Positions 34,163 through 42,755 of a DNA stretch of 64,000 nt are shown piece after piece. The stretch comes from Rhizobium leguminosarum. Its GTDB lineage: Bacteria > Pseudomonadota > Alphaproteobacteria > Rhizobiales > Rhizobiaceae. The notes below the pieces were generated by a model. The model had not been told where the DNA came from and searched no databases. It saw only the letters and a list, made by a program, of their open reading frames with translations. The first letter of the stretch is position 1; each line of letters starts with the position of its first letter. The stretch is taken from contig NZ_CP025012.1 of the NCBI RefSeq assembly GCF_002953715.1, positions 124,001-188,000 on the forward strand. Reading direction: 5' to 3'. A program made the position numbers and the translations under genes.

Positions 34163-34915
34163 TTAGTTGTCAGCCGTGGCGCGCTTTGGTTTTTCCATGC
34201 TGGTGCGCCGGAAAACGGACCTCGCTGGAATCGACAGCAGCGCAAGACCACATAGTGCAATCGCAATGTCGGGAAGTGCGGCAACTGTTTTGACGGTAAA
34301 TTGTGCCGCCGTACCCATGCGCCGCACACGGGCTTGTGCCGCCTCGCGTTCGTTCACGTCCGCCAAAAGGGCATTGGCTTCTGCTTGCGACCTCGTACCG
34401 GCAAACGAGGAAAGGTATTGCGTTTCGATCTGGTTCTTTTCTCGGTTCTCACTAAGCCATGCCAGCGGGTCGAAACCCGAATCGGCCGGATTGCGATAAG
34501 CGCGCTGGTATGCTGCCAGAATGTCGAACACAAAGCTGCCGCCTGCATTGAAGCTGTCAGCAGTTCCCTTGAGCAAGGTTTCGGTGTTGTCGTCCGTGCC
34601 GATGCCCAATGTCTGATACCAAGACTGCCGGTTCTGCTCTTGCCGGCATTCACGTTCGGCACGCGTGCTGGCAGCTTCACTGCCAATGACGGGTTGCCCC
34701 ATAGTGGTCGTCGTACCTTCCGACAGGTCTAGCGGGCGGTATTGTTCTGGAATTGCATCAAATTCGCAGGCAGCGTAAACGCCACTAGGCAATACCATTA
34801 AAGATGCGGCTAGTACGCAGGTCCAAAATGCCGCCCGTACGATCGAAGTACGATAAGCGGGCTTGGAGGTCTGCCGGTATGTCGCGGCCGTGGTAGCTGA
34901 CGCGTTCGATTTCAA
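34163..34915 (-). CDS. Hypothetical exported, C-terminally membrane-anchored protein
   Basis: About 250 residues if started at TTG 34915, with GGGGG seven bases upstream; the frame stays open to 35101 through a structured region, so the start is uncertain. A signal-like segment (VRAAFWTCVLAASLMVLPSG) ends at YAACEF. The middle is polar and helical (TLGIGTDDNTETLLKGTADS, ALLADVNEREAAQARVRRMG). One membrane segment lies near the C terminus (LPDIAIALCGLALLSIPA), followed by a basic tail. No family is recognised. It precedes the SNase gene by six bases, so the two may work together in the envelope. Confidence 0.55.
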   Translation of the reverse strand: MKSNASATTAATYRQTSKPAYRTSIVRAAFWTCVLAASLMVLPSGVYAACEFDAIPEQYRPLDLSEGTTTTMGQPVIGSEAASTRAERECRQEQNRQSWYQTLGIGTDDNTETLLKGTADSFNAGGSFVFDILAAYQRAYRNPADSGFDPLAWLSENREKNQIETQYLSSFAGTRSQAEANALLADVNEREAAQARVRRMGTAAQFTVKTVAALPDIAIALCGLALLSIPARSVFRRTSMEKPKRATADN

Positions 34916-35063
34916 TGAGATGCCCCCGCACAGAAAGGGCGGTAGGCGCGGTACGTCCCCGCGAATGGCCCTTCGATCTCTGGTGATCGGGGAGTTAGTA
35001 ACCGCAAGACACGGCCCTACGGCCTTTAGTTCGGAGAACCTGTTGCATACGCCGCAGGCTCCC

Positions 35064-35152
35064 CGACCATAGGTCGAAGAGTGGTGCCAATTCAGTGGCA
35101 CGCAGTCCTAGTCTTGAGGGGTTACTACGCCCCTGAGCCGCACGTACGGCTC
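35064..35152. other. Four consecutive perfect hairpins downstream of the integrase
   Basis: CGACC-ATA-GGTCG (35064-35076), GTGCCA-attcag-TGGCAC (35084-35101), AGGGG-ttactacg-CCCCT (35117-35134) and GAGCCG-cacgta-CGGCTC (35135-35152) follow each other within 89 bp. They sit beyond the integrase stop (35184). No T-run follows on either strand. This may be a structured RNA, a terminator cluster or a recombination/transfer site. Confidence 0.5.
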
Positions 35153-35183
35153 AAGGGATGTTTCTCGTATTCAAGAATCCGTG

Positions 35184-36878
35184 TCAATGCTGAATGGCAG
35201 TATCAGCTTTCTGCGCTGGTAAGCTGTAGTCCAGCTTCTGTATCGCGTCGTTTAACAATTGCAGGGTATGGCCACCGAAATAAGTGCCGTAAGTCACACC
35301 CTGTTGGCTGTGTCCTACGAGGGCGCTGATAAGTGGTCCGTCAACTTCAGCGTTACCCAGCTTGGTCACAACGGTATGTCGCAGGCTGTGAAACACCAGC
35401 AGTTGCGTTTTGATGCCGAGGGATGGGAGCAGGGTCTCGTTGAACCAGCGGCCAATAGCCCGCCCACGTCCATGCTCAACGGAAGTGCTAAGATCGTCAA
35501 AGAGCTTCGGTACGCCACGCTTACGCAACGTCTGTACGTAGTCCAGGAAGCCGAGATTGATGAGATCTTTATGTATTGGAACTCTGCGCTTTGACGACAA
35601 GGTTTTCAGCCTCTTGCCATCGCCTTCATCATTGAGGTCGAAAAACCAAATGCCATCTTCTCGTTTGATGTCTGTAAGATCGATCTGAGCGATCTCGCCA
35701 AGTCTCGCGCCGGTATACAAGCCAATCAGCGGTCCCCACTTTTGATGCGGCTTGCGAGCATGCACAAGGCCGTTGTCCACAATGGCTTCCAGAATGGTTC
35801 GCACTTGCTCTGGTGTGAAGCCTGCGCGGGTCTTCGCCTGCTTCTGACGGTTCTGTTTGATGGAGACGGCTGCAAACAAGTTCTGGTTGATGTGGCCGTG
35901 TTGGTGGGCGTAGCCGAAAAAGTCATTGTAGGTCTGTAGATATTTGTTGATCGACGGCACCGACAAGCGAGGTAGGTTCGTCATCGTCAGCACTTCCGCT
36001 AGCGGCTTTCCTATAGTCGCCTGCTTTTTGTGGCGATGCTTCGGAAGAGCAAACAGCGTGTCCTTAACGGTTGTAACGTCCTGCTGGGTCAGAGTGGCGA
36101 TGCTCCGATTGGTGCCGAACAGCTCGGTGAGCAGGCTAAGATACTCCTCCTTGCCGCTCACTGTGGTCGCTACCCAATTGCCACCCCGCGTTCGCTCCAT
36201 GATGAACCGCTTGGCGAGTTCTTCTATCGTGATGCCTGTGCTGCTAGTCTGTTCGAAAGGGGCAGGCGACGGTCTGGGCTGTGGTTCCACAACAGATGTG
36301 GTGCGGTCAACCGGTGCGCTTAGGTCAAATTGGTCGTAGGATGCATCGTGATCGAGCGCCGCCTTCAAAAAACTACGGACGGCCTTTTTGAAGTCTCGTT
36401 CTAGCCACGTGTATTGTTCATCTGCTTTCGAGAACGGCACGCGGTATTGTGCCATAAAACCAGTTAGTAGCGTCTGGTAGCCGGTATCGAATGAAAGAGG
36501 TCTACCTTCTGCTATTTCTTGCTCAGTCGTCGCAAGCCGTAGCTCATAATCCCGCCTCGTCTTTTCACTCAGACGGCCTTGGACATCTATCTCGTTTCTA
36601 ACCTTGTCGAGAAGCTCGCGGAAATGCTTTTTCAGCAGGCCGTGCAGTTCGTCGTATCGCATCCCGTACGCAATTCCATGGTCGTTCAATTGTTCGCCTA
36701 TCTGGATCAAAGAGCGAGACAAGCGCAATGCCTTATGGGGGTCACGCGTCTGTAATGATAGCTTGATCGTTTCGGCTTTGCGTTGCGGATGGAGCTGCTT
36801 CGGTAGTGGCCAGCGGAAGTAGAATAGGCCGTGCCGCGACTTGAGAAGGTACGTGGGAACGAACAAGAAATGCCTCAC
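35184..36878 (-). CDS. Tyrosine recombinase (site-specific integrase)
   Basis: A 564-residue integrase with a long N-terminal part (HGLFYFRWPLPKQLHPQRKA resembles the start of DUF6538-type integrases), a SAM-like core-binding domain, and the catalytic domain. The catalytic residues are Arg in YTGARLGEIAQID, Lys in LSSKRRVPIHKDL, His-x-x-Arg in VFHSLRHTVVTK, His in ALVGHSQQ and Tyr in YGTYFGG. It appears intact. The start is GTG at 36878, 50 bp from tRNA-Thr, the usual place for an integrase using that tRNA as target. It should excise and insert the element at 27086-36947. Confidence 0.92.
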   Translation of the reverse strand: MRHFLFVPTYLLKSRHGLFYFRWPLPKQLHPQRKAETIKLSLQTRDPHKALRLSRSLIQIGEQLNDHGIAYGMRYDELHGLLKKHFRELLDKVRNEIDVQGRLSEKTRRDYELRLATTEQEIAEGRPLSFDTGYQTLLTGFMAQYRVPFSKADEQYTWLERDFKKAVRSFLKAALDHDASYDQFDLSAPVDRTTSVVEPQPRPSPAPFEQTSSTGITIEELAKRFIMERTRGGNWVATTVSGKEEYLSLLTELFGTNRSIATLTQQDVTTVKDTLFALPKHRHKKQATIGKPLAEVLTMTNLPRLSVPSINKYLQTYNDFFGYAHQHGHINQNLFAAVSIKQNRQKQAKTRAGFTPEQVRTILEAIVDNGLVHARKPHQKWGPLIGLYTGARLGEIAQIDLTDIKREDGIWFFDLNDEGDGKRLKTLSSKRRVPIHKDLINLGFLDYVQTLRKRGVPKLFDDLSTSVEHGRGRAIGRWFNETLLPSLGIKTQLLVFHSLRHTVVTKLGNAEVDGPLISALVGHSQQGVTYGTYFGGHTLQLLNDAIQKLDYSLPAQKADTAIQH

Positions 36879-36927
36879 CGGAATGTCCCACCTGTGGAAG
36901 CCCGTAGCAAGTCTTTGATTTAAAAGG

Positions 36928-36947
36928 AAATGGTGCCGCTTGCAGGA
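36928..36947. repeat. Right attachment-site repeat (attR) in the tRNA-Thr 3' end
   Basis: Identical to 27086-27105. It covers the CCA end, acceptor 3' strand and part of the T arm, so insertion restores an intact tRNA. Confidence 0.88.
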
Positions 36948-37006
36948 CTCGAACCTGCGACCCCATCATTACGAATGATGTGCTCTACCACCTGAGCTAA
37001 AGCGGC
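36931..37006 (-). tRNA. tRNA-Thr (anticodon CGU)
   Basis: A 76-base cloverleaf including encoded CCA. Acceptor GCCGCTT/AAGCGGC, D arm GCTCAGGTGGTAGAGC, anticodon stem CATCA/TGATG with loop TTCGTAA (anticodon CGT), T arm GCAGG-TTCGAGT-CCTGC. All stems pair. Its 3' end is the integration target of the adjacent element. Confidence 0.97.
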
Positions 37007-37127
37007 CTCTCACGGCCGAAGCATGCGGCCTGCGATTTGCATGGCGCTGATACAGCCATTGTCTGAAGATTTCAAGCACCCTGTCACGGCTTTGGCAAAA
37101 AAGAGGGCAGGGGCGGGAAGGCGCGCC

Positions 37128-38087
37128 TCAGAGCGCCAGTCGGGCACGCGCCGCCCTGTATTCGGCCTCCAGCCGGTCGACGAGTTTTGCCACCGGCTCG
37201 ACCGCCTTGATGGCGCTGATGCCCTGGCCGCTGCCCCATATGTCTTTCCAGGCCTTGGCGCCGCCGACAGCCTGCTCGAAATCCATCTTCGAGACATCGG
37301 CTAAGGGCAGGTTGTCGGGGTCCATGCCGGCAGCCACGATCGAGGGCTTGAGGTAGTTGCCGTGCACGCCGGTGAAATAATTGGAATAGACGATATCGCC
37401 AGCGGCCCCTTCGACGATCGCCTGCTTGTAGGCGTCCGTGGCGCGCGCCTCTTCAGTGGCGATGAAGGGCGAGCCGATATAGGTCATGTCGGCGCCCATC
37501 GCTTCTGCGGCAAGGATGGCGCCGCCGGTGGCGATGGCGCCGGCCAGCAGCAGCGGCCCGTCGAACCATTCGCGGATTTCCTGGATGAGCGCGAACGGTG
37601 AAAGCGTGCCGGCATGGCCGCCGGCGCCGGCCGCCACCGCAATCAGCCCGTCGGCACCCTTGCGGATCGCCGAATGGGCGTGGCGGTTGTTGATAATGTC
37701 ATGCAGCACGATGCCGCCATAGGAATGCACGGCGGCATTGACCTCTGGCACGGCGCCGAGCGAGGAGATGACGATCGGCACCTTGTATTTGACGCAGAGC
37801 GAGAGGTCGCGCTCCAGCCGCTTGTTCGACATATGGACGATCTGGTTGACGGCAAAGGGGGCGGCCGGCCGCTCCGGATGGGCGGCGTCGTGGCGGGCAA
37901 GCTCCTCGGTAATCTCGGCCAGCCATTCGTCGAGCTGGCTTTCCGGCCGGGCGTTCAGTGCCGGGAATGCGCCGACGATGCCCGCCTTGCATTGCGCCAG
38001 CGTCAGCGCCGGATGCGAGATGATGAACAGCGGCGAGCCGATGACCGGCAGTCTCAATCTGTCCTTGAGGATCGGGGGCAGGGCCAT
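37128..38087 (-). CDS. Nitronate monooxygenase (2-nitropropane dioxygenase family)
   Basis: A 319-residue FMN-dependent TIM barrel. It shows RLPVIGSPLFIISHPALTLA at the N terminus, SSLGAVPEVNAAVHSYGGIV, then ADGLIAVAAGAGGHAG with the glycine-rich FMN site, and LLAGAIATGGAILAAEAMGADM. These enzymes oxidise alkyl nitronates such as propionate-3-nitronate. The catalytic histidine of class I enzymes appears within the GAGGHAG region. The gene stands alone, beginning the backbone after tRNA-Thr. The 288-bp gap to the next plus-strand gene shows nothing distinctive. Confidence 0.85.
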   Translation of the reverse strand: MALPPILKDRLRLPVIGSPLFIISHPALTLAQCKAGIVGAFPALNARPESQLDEWLAEITEELARHDAAHPERPAAPFAVNQIVHMSNKRLERDLSLCVKYKVPIVISSLGAVPEVNAAVHSYGGIVLHDIINNRHAHSAIRKGADGLIAVAAGAGGHAGTLSPFALIQEIREWFDGPLLLAGAIATGGAILAAEAMGADMTYIGSPFIATEEARATDAYKQAIVEGAAGDIVYSNYFTGVHGNYLKPSIVAAGMDPDNLPLADVSKMDFEQAVGGAKAWKDIWGSGQGISAIKAVEPVAKLVDRLEAEYRAARARLAL

Positions 38088-38375
38088 GGCTCATCGCTTC
38101 CATTGACGTTTACGAAAACGTCAATCTCATAACAGAGATGAAAAGGCGATAAAAGAGCGGCTGCCATGCCTTCGTCGATTTCAGCCCGAATATATACGTC
38201 CGAGAAAGCTAATAGAATAAGGCCCGCAAGCGGTGAAACCTGCCGATTATCCCCGCCGATCAACGGCGGCCCGGCCTCGCAAGGCTTGCGGTTTGCCGCA
38301 CTTGACGCTACCGAATTTTGATGGAGAACGGCGGGGATTGCAGTCCGATGCCGAATTCAAGGTGAAGGACTGAAT

Positions 38376-39563
38376 GTGAGCGGATTAGAAACGGCCATCA
38401 GAACTGCGCTCGAGAATTCCGATCGCGACAATCCGGAGGTTCGAGCGAGGATCTATCAGTCGGCCCGCCAGGCACTGGAAGCCGGTCTGCGCAAGCAGGA
38501 TATCACCGACACCGAGGTCGTCGCCCATCACCGCCATCGCCTCGAAAGCACCATCCACGCCATCGAGGGCGAGGAGCGCGACCGCCTTCACCCCCGCCAG
38601 AGGCCGCCTGAAGTACCCGTGCCGCCGGTGGTGGAAATGCCGGCGCCGCCGGTTCACCACGCCGAAGTCGATGAGTTTGACGGTCCCATGGTCTCAGGCG
38701 AGACCCGTGCGCCCGACGTGGCCCCGAGCCGCGGCGACGAGTCCAGCCTCGACGACGTGCATGCCGGGAGTACCGATCATCTGGCTGCCGCCCCTGTCGG
38801 CGAGGAACGCCTTGCCCGCGGTCAGCGCGCCACCAATATGGATTTCCGCCCGGAGCGGGCGGCAGGCCGCCGCAAGCCGCGCAAGTTTTTTTCGAGACTG
38901 CTCGTCTGGTGCGTGCTGCTGGCCTTCATCGGCATCGGCGCCTGGTGGGCGCATACATCGGGCCTGCTGATGACGGCGGCCGAGCGCGACACCAGCGTTG
39001 CCAATCCGCCGGCAAGCACCCAGCCGGAGGATTTCACCGGCAATGACGATGGTGCCGGCAATGCCGCCTCCCACACCGATCAGCCGGTGACCATCGATCC
39101 GCAGAACAGTTTCTCGGCTGATTGGATCCCGCTGTTCAAGCCTGAGGACGCTGACAAGATCACCAGCGGCCCGCGGGCGCGCACCGAAAAAATCGCCGAG
39201 AATGACGGCCCCGCCGTCCGGCTGATTTCCGAAAGCGGTACTGCCGATGGCAATATCTCGATCAGTGTTCCGCCCTCGGTGCTGCAGCAGCTTGCCGGCA
39301 AATCCTCGACGATCGCGCTGACGCTGCAATCCACCACCGACGAACCGACCCAGATCACCGTCGAGTGCAATTTCCAGACGCTCGGCAATTGCGCCCGCCA
39401 TCGCTTCAACGTCACCCGCGAAAAATCGGATGCGCTGCTGCAGGTGAAGTTCGACCGCTCGCTGGCGCCGAATTCGCCGGGCACGCTGACGATCAACAGC
39501 GATCTCGACGGCAAGGCGCGCGGCATCAACCTCTTCGCCATCCGCATTCTGCCGGGGCAGTGA
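38376..39563 (+). CDS. Single-pass membrane protein of unknown function
   Basis: 395 residues. A cytoplasmic N-terminal region (~1-165) starts with a helical domain (TAIRTALENSDRDNPEVRAR) and continues into a proline-rich and acidic linker. One membrane helix follows (LLVWCVLLAFIGIGAWWAHT, ~175-195), then a periplasmic domain with a beta-rich C-terminal part (ISVPPSVLQQLAGKSSTIAL, ITVECNFQTLGNCARHRFNV) containing two cysteines. The start is GTG at 38376. It resembles conserved Rhizobiales proteins of unknown role; I cannot name the family. Convergent with ppk2. Confidence 0.75.
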   Translation: MSGLETAIRTALENSDRDNPEVRARIYQSARQALEAGLRKQDITDTEVVAHHRHRLESTIHAIEGEERDRLHPRQRPPEVPVPPVVEMPAPPVHHAEVDEFDGPMVSGETRAPDVAPSRGDESSLDDVHAGSTDHLAAAPVGEERLARGQRATNMDFRPERAAGRRKPRKFFSRLLVWCVLLAFIGIGAWWAHTSGLLMTAAERDTSVANPPASTQPEDFTGNDDGAGNAASHTDQPVTIDPQNSFSADWIPLFKPEDADKITSGPRARTEKIAENDGPAVRLISESGTADGNISISVPPSVLQQLAGKSSTIALTLQSTTDEPTQITVECNFQTLGNCARHRFNVTREKSDALLQVKFDRSLAPNSPGTLTINSDLDGKARGINLFAIRILPGQ

Positions 39564-39590
39564 CGGGGCTTTCGATTTCGGGAAGCCAGC

Positions 39591-40472
39591 CTATTTCAGG
39601 AAGCCTGGCCCCGAGCCGATAATCTCCGCATCGACCGTGCCCAGCGCCTTTTTGTCCTTGCCGTCATAATCCATCTTGTTCAGCATGTGGCGGATGAGTT
39701 CGAGGCGCGCCCGCCGCTTGTCATTGGCGCGGATCACCGTCCAAGGCGCGAAATCCGTATGGGTTTCCTTCAGCATCCGGTTGCGCTTGTCGCTGTAGTC
39801 GCCCCATTTCGTCAGGGCGGCGATGTCCATCGACGACAGTTTCCAGACTTTCAGCGGGTCGTGCCGGCGGTCGTGGAAACGCTTGAGCTGCATCTCGCGG
39901 CCGATATCGAGATAGAATTTGAAGAAGAAGATGCCCTCATGGGCGATGATCTTTTCGAGCTGCGGCGTCTGCTTGAGGAAATCCTCATATTGCTGCGGCG
40001 TGCAGAAACCCATGACCGGCTCGACGCCGGCGCGGTTATACCAGGAGCGGTCGAACAGCACGAATTCGCCAGCCGTCGGAAACTGCGCGACATAACGCTG
40101 GAAATACCATTGCCCCTGCTCGCGCTCGGTCGGCTTGGTCAGCGCCACGACGCGCGCAAGGCGTGGGTTCATATGCGCCGAAGAGGCCGAGATCGCGCCG
40201 CCCTTGCCGGCAGCGTCGCGCCCCTCAAACAGCGCCATCACCCGCTTGCCGGTCGCCTGCAGCCAGAACTGCACCTTGACGAGTTCGATCTGCAGCTTTT
40301 CCAGCTCCTCCAGATAGTCCTCTTCCTTGAGCTTCTTCTTGTACGGGAAGTCGCCGGATTCCAGCGCATGGTCGTCCACCCAGTCCGGCAGAATGGGATC
40401 GTCGACATCGAAGGTGCGTTTCTTGCCGCGGATCTCCAGCTCCACGGCCCTGTTTTCGACGTCCTCGTCCAT
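39591..40472 (-). CDS. ppk2: Polyphosphate kinase 2
   Basis: A 293-residue PPK2 family enzyme (P-loop kinase fold), transferring phosphate between polyphosphate and nucleoside diphosphates. Walker A is [15 protein letters not shown]. Walker B and lid region read [20 protein letters not shown]. The late part has [20 protein letters not shown] and [21 protein letters not shown] at 40472 is chosen for AGGAGG five bases upstream; a longer frame to 40535 is not preceded by one. It lies divergent from phoR, tying polyphosphate metabolism to the phosphate-sensing block that follows. Confidence 0.93.
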   Translation of the reverse strand: MDEDVENRAVELEIRGKKRTFDVDDPILPDWVDDHALESGDFPYKKKLKEEDYLEELEKLQIELVKVQFWLQATGKRVMALFEGRDAAGKGGAISASSAHMNPRLARVVALTKPTEREQGQWYFQRYVAQFPTAGEFVLFDRSWYNRAGVEPVMGFCTPQQYEDFLKQTPQLEKIIAHEGIFFFKFYLDIGREMQLKRFHDRRHDPLKVWKLSSMDIAALTKWGDYSDKRNRMLKETHTDFAPWTVIRANDKRRARLELIRHMLNKMDYDGKDKKALGTVDAEIIGSGPGFLK

Positions 40473-40680
40473 ATGGTCCTCCTCAGCCTGATTGTTCTCT
40501 TCCCGCAGGCGAACATAGTTACCGTTGAAAATCAAATCTTTCGCAGTCGGGCGGTAATTTTTCGTGGGTTTCGGCCGCGGCCTTTCGCTTCAAAGCGGCA
40601 GCCCGAAAACTTCTGTCATGAATTGCCGCTATCAGGCAGAGTTCAATATAAAGAAAAACGAATCGACGCCGCGAGGGCAC

Positions 40681-41937
40681 TTGCCAGACGAAACTCCATG
40701 GAGAAAAAGCCTGTTGGCGCGCATAAGGCGCGAACGGCCGGTGCTGCTTGCGGCGATCCTCAGCGCGCTCGCCGCGCTTGCCGCCGGCATGAACAAGTGG
40801 GTTGTGCTTGTCCTGCTGCTTGTGATGATCCTCACCGCGCTTTTCAATGAGGCGCCCGTCATCGAGGCCGAACCCGCCCCGCCGGTGGAGATCAAGCCGG
40901 AGGCGCCGCCAAGCCGCCTGCCGGAGGTTTCCGCCACGCTCTCCGGCCTCGATTTCCCCGTCATGCTGCTGTCGGACGACGCCTCGGTGCTCTTCCAGAA
41001 CCGCGCTGCCGAAAAGGCCTTCGGCGAGGTGGCGCTCGGCGCCCATATATCGGCCCGTATGCGCTCGCCCGGCGTGCTCGACATGGTGCGCGAAACCATC
41101 GCCACCAACGCGCCGAACCAGATCGAGCATTCCGAGCGGCTGCCCTCCGAGCGCGTCTATATCGTGCGCAGCGCGCCCATTGAATTCGCGGCCGATGATG
41201 GCCCGCATGAGCGCTATTTCATCCTCTCCTTCCGCGATATTTCAGAGGTCCGCCGCATCGACCGCATGCGCTCGGATTTCGTCGCCAATGCCAGCCATGA
41301 GCTGCGCACACCGCTTGCCTCGCTGCGCGGCTTCATCGAGACCATCCAGGGGCCGGCGAAGAACGATCTGAAGGCGCAGGCGCGTTTCCTCAACATCATG
41401 CTCGATCAGGCGACGCGCATGAGCAGGCTGGTCGACGACCTGCTGTCGCTCTCCCGCCTGGAGCTGAAATCGCACATCGCCCCGGATGAGAAGATCGATC
41501 TGGTGCCGCTGCTCGGCCATGTCAGAGACGCGCTGGTGCCGCTGGCAAAGGATGTCGGCGTCGACATCAACCTGCATCTGCCCGACGGCAAGGTCGAGGT
41601 GCTGGGAGATCGCGACGAGCTTGTCCAGGTCTTCGAGAACCTGATGGAAAATGCCTGCAAATACGGCCAGGAGGGCGAGATCGTCGATGTCTGGCTGAAG
41701 AACGGCACCGGCCAGCCGGTCGAGGTCAGCATCGTCGACAAGGGTCCGGGCATTCCGGCCGAACATGTGCCGCGCCTGACCGAGCGCTTCTACCGCGTCA
41801 GCATCGAGGATAGCCGATCGAAGAAGGGCACCGGCCTCGGCCTTGCCATCGTCAAACACATCCTCACCCGCCACCGCGCGCGGCTGATCGTCAAGTCGGA
41901 AGTCGGCAAGGGTACGGACTTTACCGTCCGTTTCTGA
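40681..41937 (+). CDS. phoR: Phosphate-regulon sensor histidine kinase PhoR
   Basis: About 418 residues from the TTG at 40681 (GAGGG just upstream); ATG 40618 or GTG 40564 would add 21 or 39 residues. Two N-terminal hydrophobic helices (PVLLAAILSALAALAAGMNK, VLVLLLVMILTALF) are followed by a PAS domain and then the kinase core. H-box: FVANASHELRTPLASLRGFI. N-box: LVQVFENLMENACKY. G boxes: VDKGPGIPAEH and KKGTGLGLAIVKHIL. It phosphorylates PhoB under phosphate limitation and reads the Pst/PhoU state. PhoB lies 6.7 kb downstream in the same orientation. Confidence 0.92.
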   Translation: MPDETPWRKSLLARIRRERPVLLAAILSALAALAAGMNKWVVLVLLLVMILTALFNEAPVIEAEPAPPVEIKPEAPPSRLPEVSATLSGLDFPVMLLSDDASVLFQNRAAEKAFGEVALGAHISARMRSPGVLDMVRETIATNAPNQIEHSERLPSERVYIVRSAPIEFAADDGPHERYFILSFRDISEVRRIDRMRSDFVANASHELRTPLASLRGFIETIQGPAKNDLKAQARFLNIMLDQATRMSRLVDDLLSLSRLELKSHIAPDEKIDLVPLLGHVRDALVPLAKDVGVDINLHLPDGKVEVLGDRDELVQVFENLMENACKYGQEGEIVDVWLKNGTGQPVEVSIVDKGPGIPAEHVPRLTERFYRVSIEDSRSKKGTGLGLAIVKHILTRHRARLIVKSEVGKGTDFTVRF

Positions 41938-41945
41938 CAGGCTTG

Positions 41946-41990
41946 TCCCCTCTCCCCGTTTTTACGGGGAGAGGGTTAGGGTGAGGGGAA
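41946..41990. repeat. Half RIME repeat before the DUF559 gene
   Basis: CCCCTCTCCCCGTTTTTACG to GGGTTAGGGTGAGGGGA: one hairpin arm of the RIME repeat, 20 bp from the DUF559 start. The complete copy is on the other side of the gene. Confidence 0.8.
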
Positions 41991-42010
41991 AATCACACGG
42001 AACGACTCTC

Positions 42011-42403
42011 ATGAGAGGTCCCAAGCCCAAAACCACCGCCCGAGCGCGATCATTGCGTCAGTCGGAAAATGATGCAGAAGACAGACTGTGGAATGAGCTG
42101 CGCGATCGGCGGCTCAACGGAAACAAGTTTGTCCGACAATTGCCGATTGGTCCCTATTTTGCAGATTTCGCCTGCCGTGAACTCATTGAAATCGACGGCA
42201 GCCAACATGCGGAAAATCGACGAGACGGCATTCGTGATGTCTTCATGACCGGCAATGTCTGGTCGGTTGTTCGTTTCTGGAATGTGGATGTTCTGACGGT
42301 ACTACCATCGGTGCTGGATACGATTCTTGCAATCTGCGACGGGCGATTGACCGAGCGTGTCGAGGTGGCGGATTTGCGATTCTTTCCTGCGGCAGATGAT
42401 TAG
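42011..42403 (+). CDS. DUF559 (Vsr-like endonuclease fold) protein
   Basis: A 130-residue protein of the DUF559 family, related to very-short-patch-repair endonucleases: SLRQSENDAEDRLWNELRDR, RRLNGNKFVRQLPIGPYFAD, FACRELIEIDGSQHAENRRD with the catalytic aspartate and glutamine, and WSVVRFWNVDVLTVLPSVLD. The nuclease core looks intact. It lies between phoR and pstS, interrupting the phosphate block, and is closely framed by RIME repeats. A duplicated copy of its upstream leader and first codons remains at 42559-42600. It is probably a passenger of the repeat rather than a phosphate gene. Confidence 0.85.
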   Translation: MRGPKPKTTARARSLRQSENDAEDRLWNELRDRRLNGNKFVRQLPIGPYFADFACRELIEIDGSQHAENRRDGIRDVFMTGNVWSVVRFWNVDVLTVLPSVLDTILAICDGRLTERVEVADLRFFPAADD

Positions 42404-42424
42404 CGATGATGTGCCGTGTGGCTT

Positions 42425-42566
42425 GCCCCTCACCCTAACCCTCTCCCCGTAAAAGACGGGGCGAGGGGACGTGCCTCAGCGAGAGGCTGGCGAGGAACGG
42501 AGAGGGCGCGGCATATCCGCTTCGCCCAGCGAGCGGGAAGAAGGTGGCGGCAGCCGGGTGAGGGGA
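42425..42566. repeat. RIME-type intergenic repeat after the DUF559 gene
   Basis: GCCCCTCACCCTAACCCTC to GCCGGGTGAGGGGA, with internal CCCCGT/ACGGGG and CGCTTCGC-type hairpins. Near-complete copy of the class at 10865. It fills the first third of the gene-free 42404-42873. Confidence 0.85.
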
Positions 42567-42600
42567 AATCACGCGAAACGACTTTGATGAAAGGCGCAAG
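42559..42600 (+). pseudogene. Remnant of a second DUF559 gene start
   Basis: GAGGGGAAATCACGCGAAACGACTTTGATGAAAGG matches the leader and first codons of the intact gene at 41984-42018 (GAGGGGAAAATCACACGGAA...ATGAGAGG) at most positions; similarity then stops. It suggests a past tandem copy or insertion event tied to the repeat. Confidence 0.6.
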
Positions 42601-42737
42601 CGGAAAGTGGCCGCAACCGATCGCTTATCTGCAGCCATTTTTACAACGCGAGGTGGATTGACCGCCGAGCTTTGCCGGTCGCCCGACACGATCGATCGGC
42701 AGGCTTAAAATATAACATTATAAATCAAAAGCTTAAC

Positions 42738-42755
42738 CTGTCACAAATGTTTCAC
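42738..42755 (+). promoter_or_regulatory. Pho box upstream of pstS
   Basis: CTGTCAC-AAAT-GTTTCAC, followed by GGCT and TTGACAT (42760-42766), gives three 7-mers at 11-bp spacing, the PhoB-binding pattern. It lies 118 bp before the pstS ATG and should activate pstSCAB-phoU-phoB when phosphate is low. Confidence 0.85.

Larger units (their letters stand above)
27086..36947. mobile_element. Integrative element in tRNA-Thr(CGU)
   Basis: The segment is bounded by a 20-bp direct repeat, the right copy being the 3' end of tRNA-Thr. A tyrosine integrase gene stands next to the tRNA. GC content falls well below the flanks by eye. Cargo: fused nuclease-methylase and half-S subunit, AAA ATPase, serine recombinase, SNase-like nuclease, membrane protein. 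No conjugation genes are present, so it is a mobilisable or satellite-like island of about 9.8 kb. The first 320 bases inside the left end hold no gene I can support. Confidence 0.88.

Noticed and set aside
35135..35152. GAGCCGCACGTACGGCTC, which recalls a motif of bacterial group II introns
   Set aside because: No reverse transcriptase, no domain V and no other intron parts are nearby; a hairpin is all that can be claimed.
40473..40680. Pho box in front of phoR/ppk2
   Set aside because: CTGTCAT occurs at 40613-40619, but no second properly spaced 7-mer follows.
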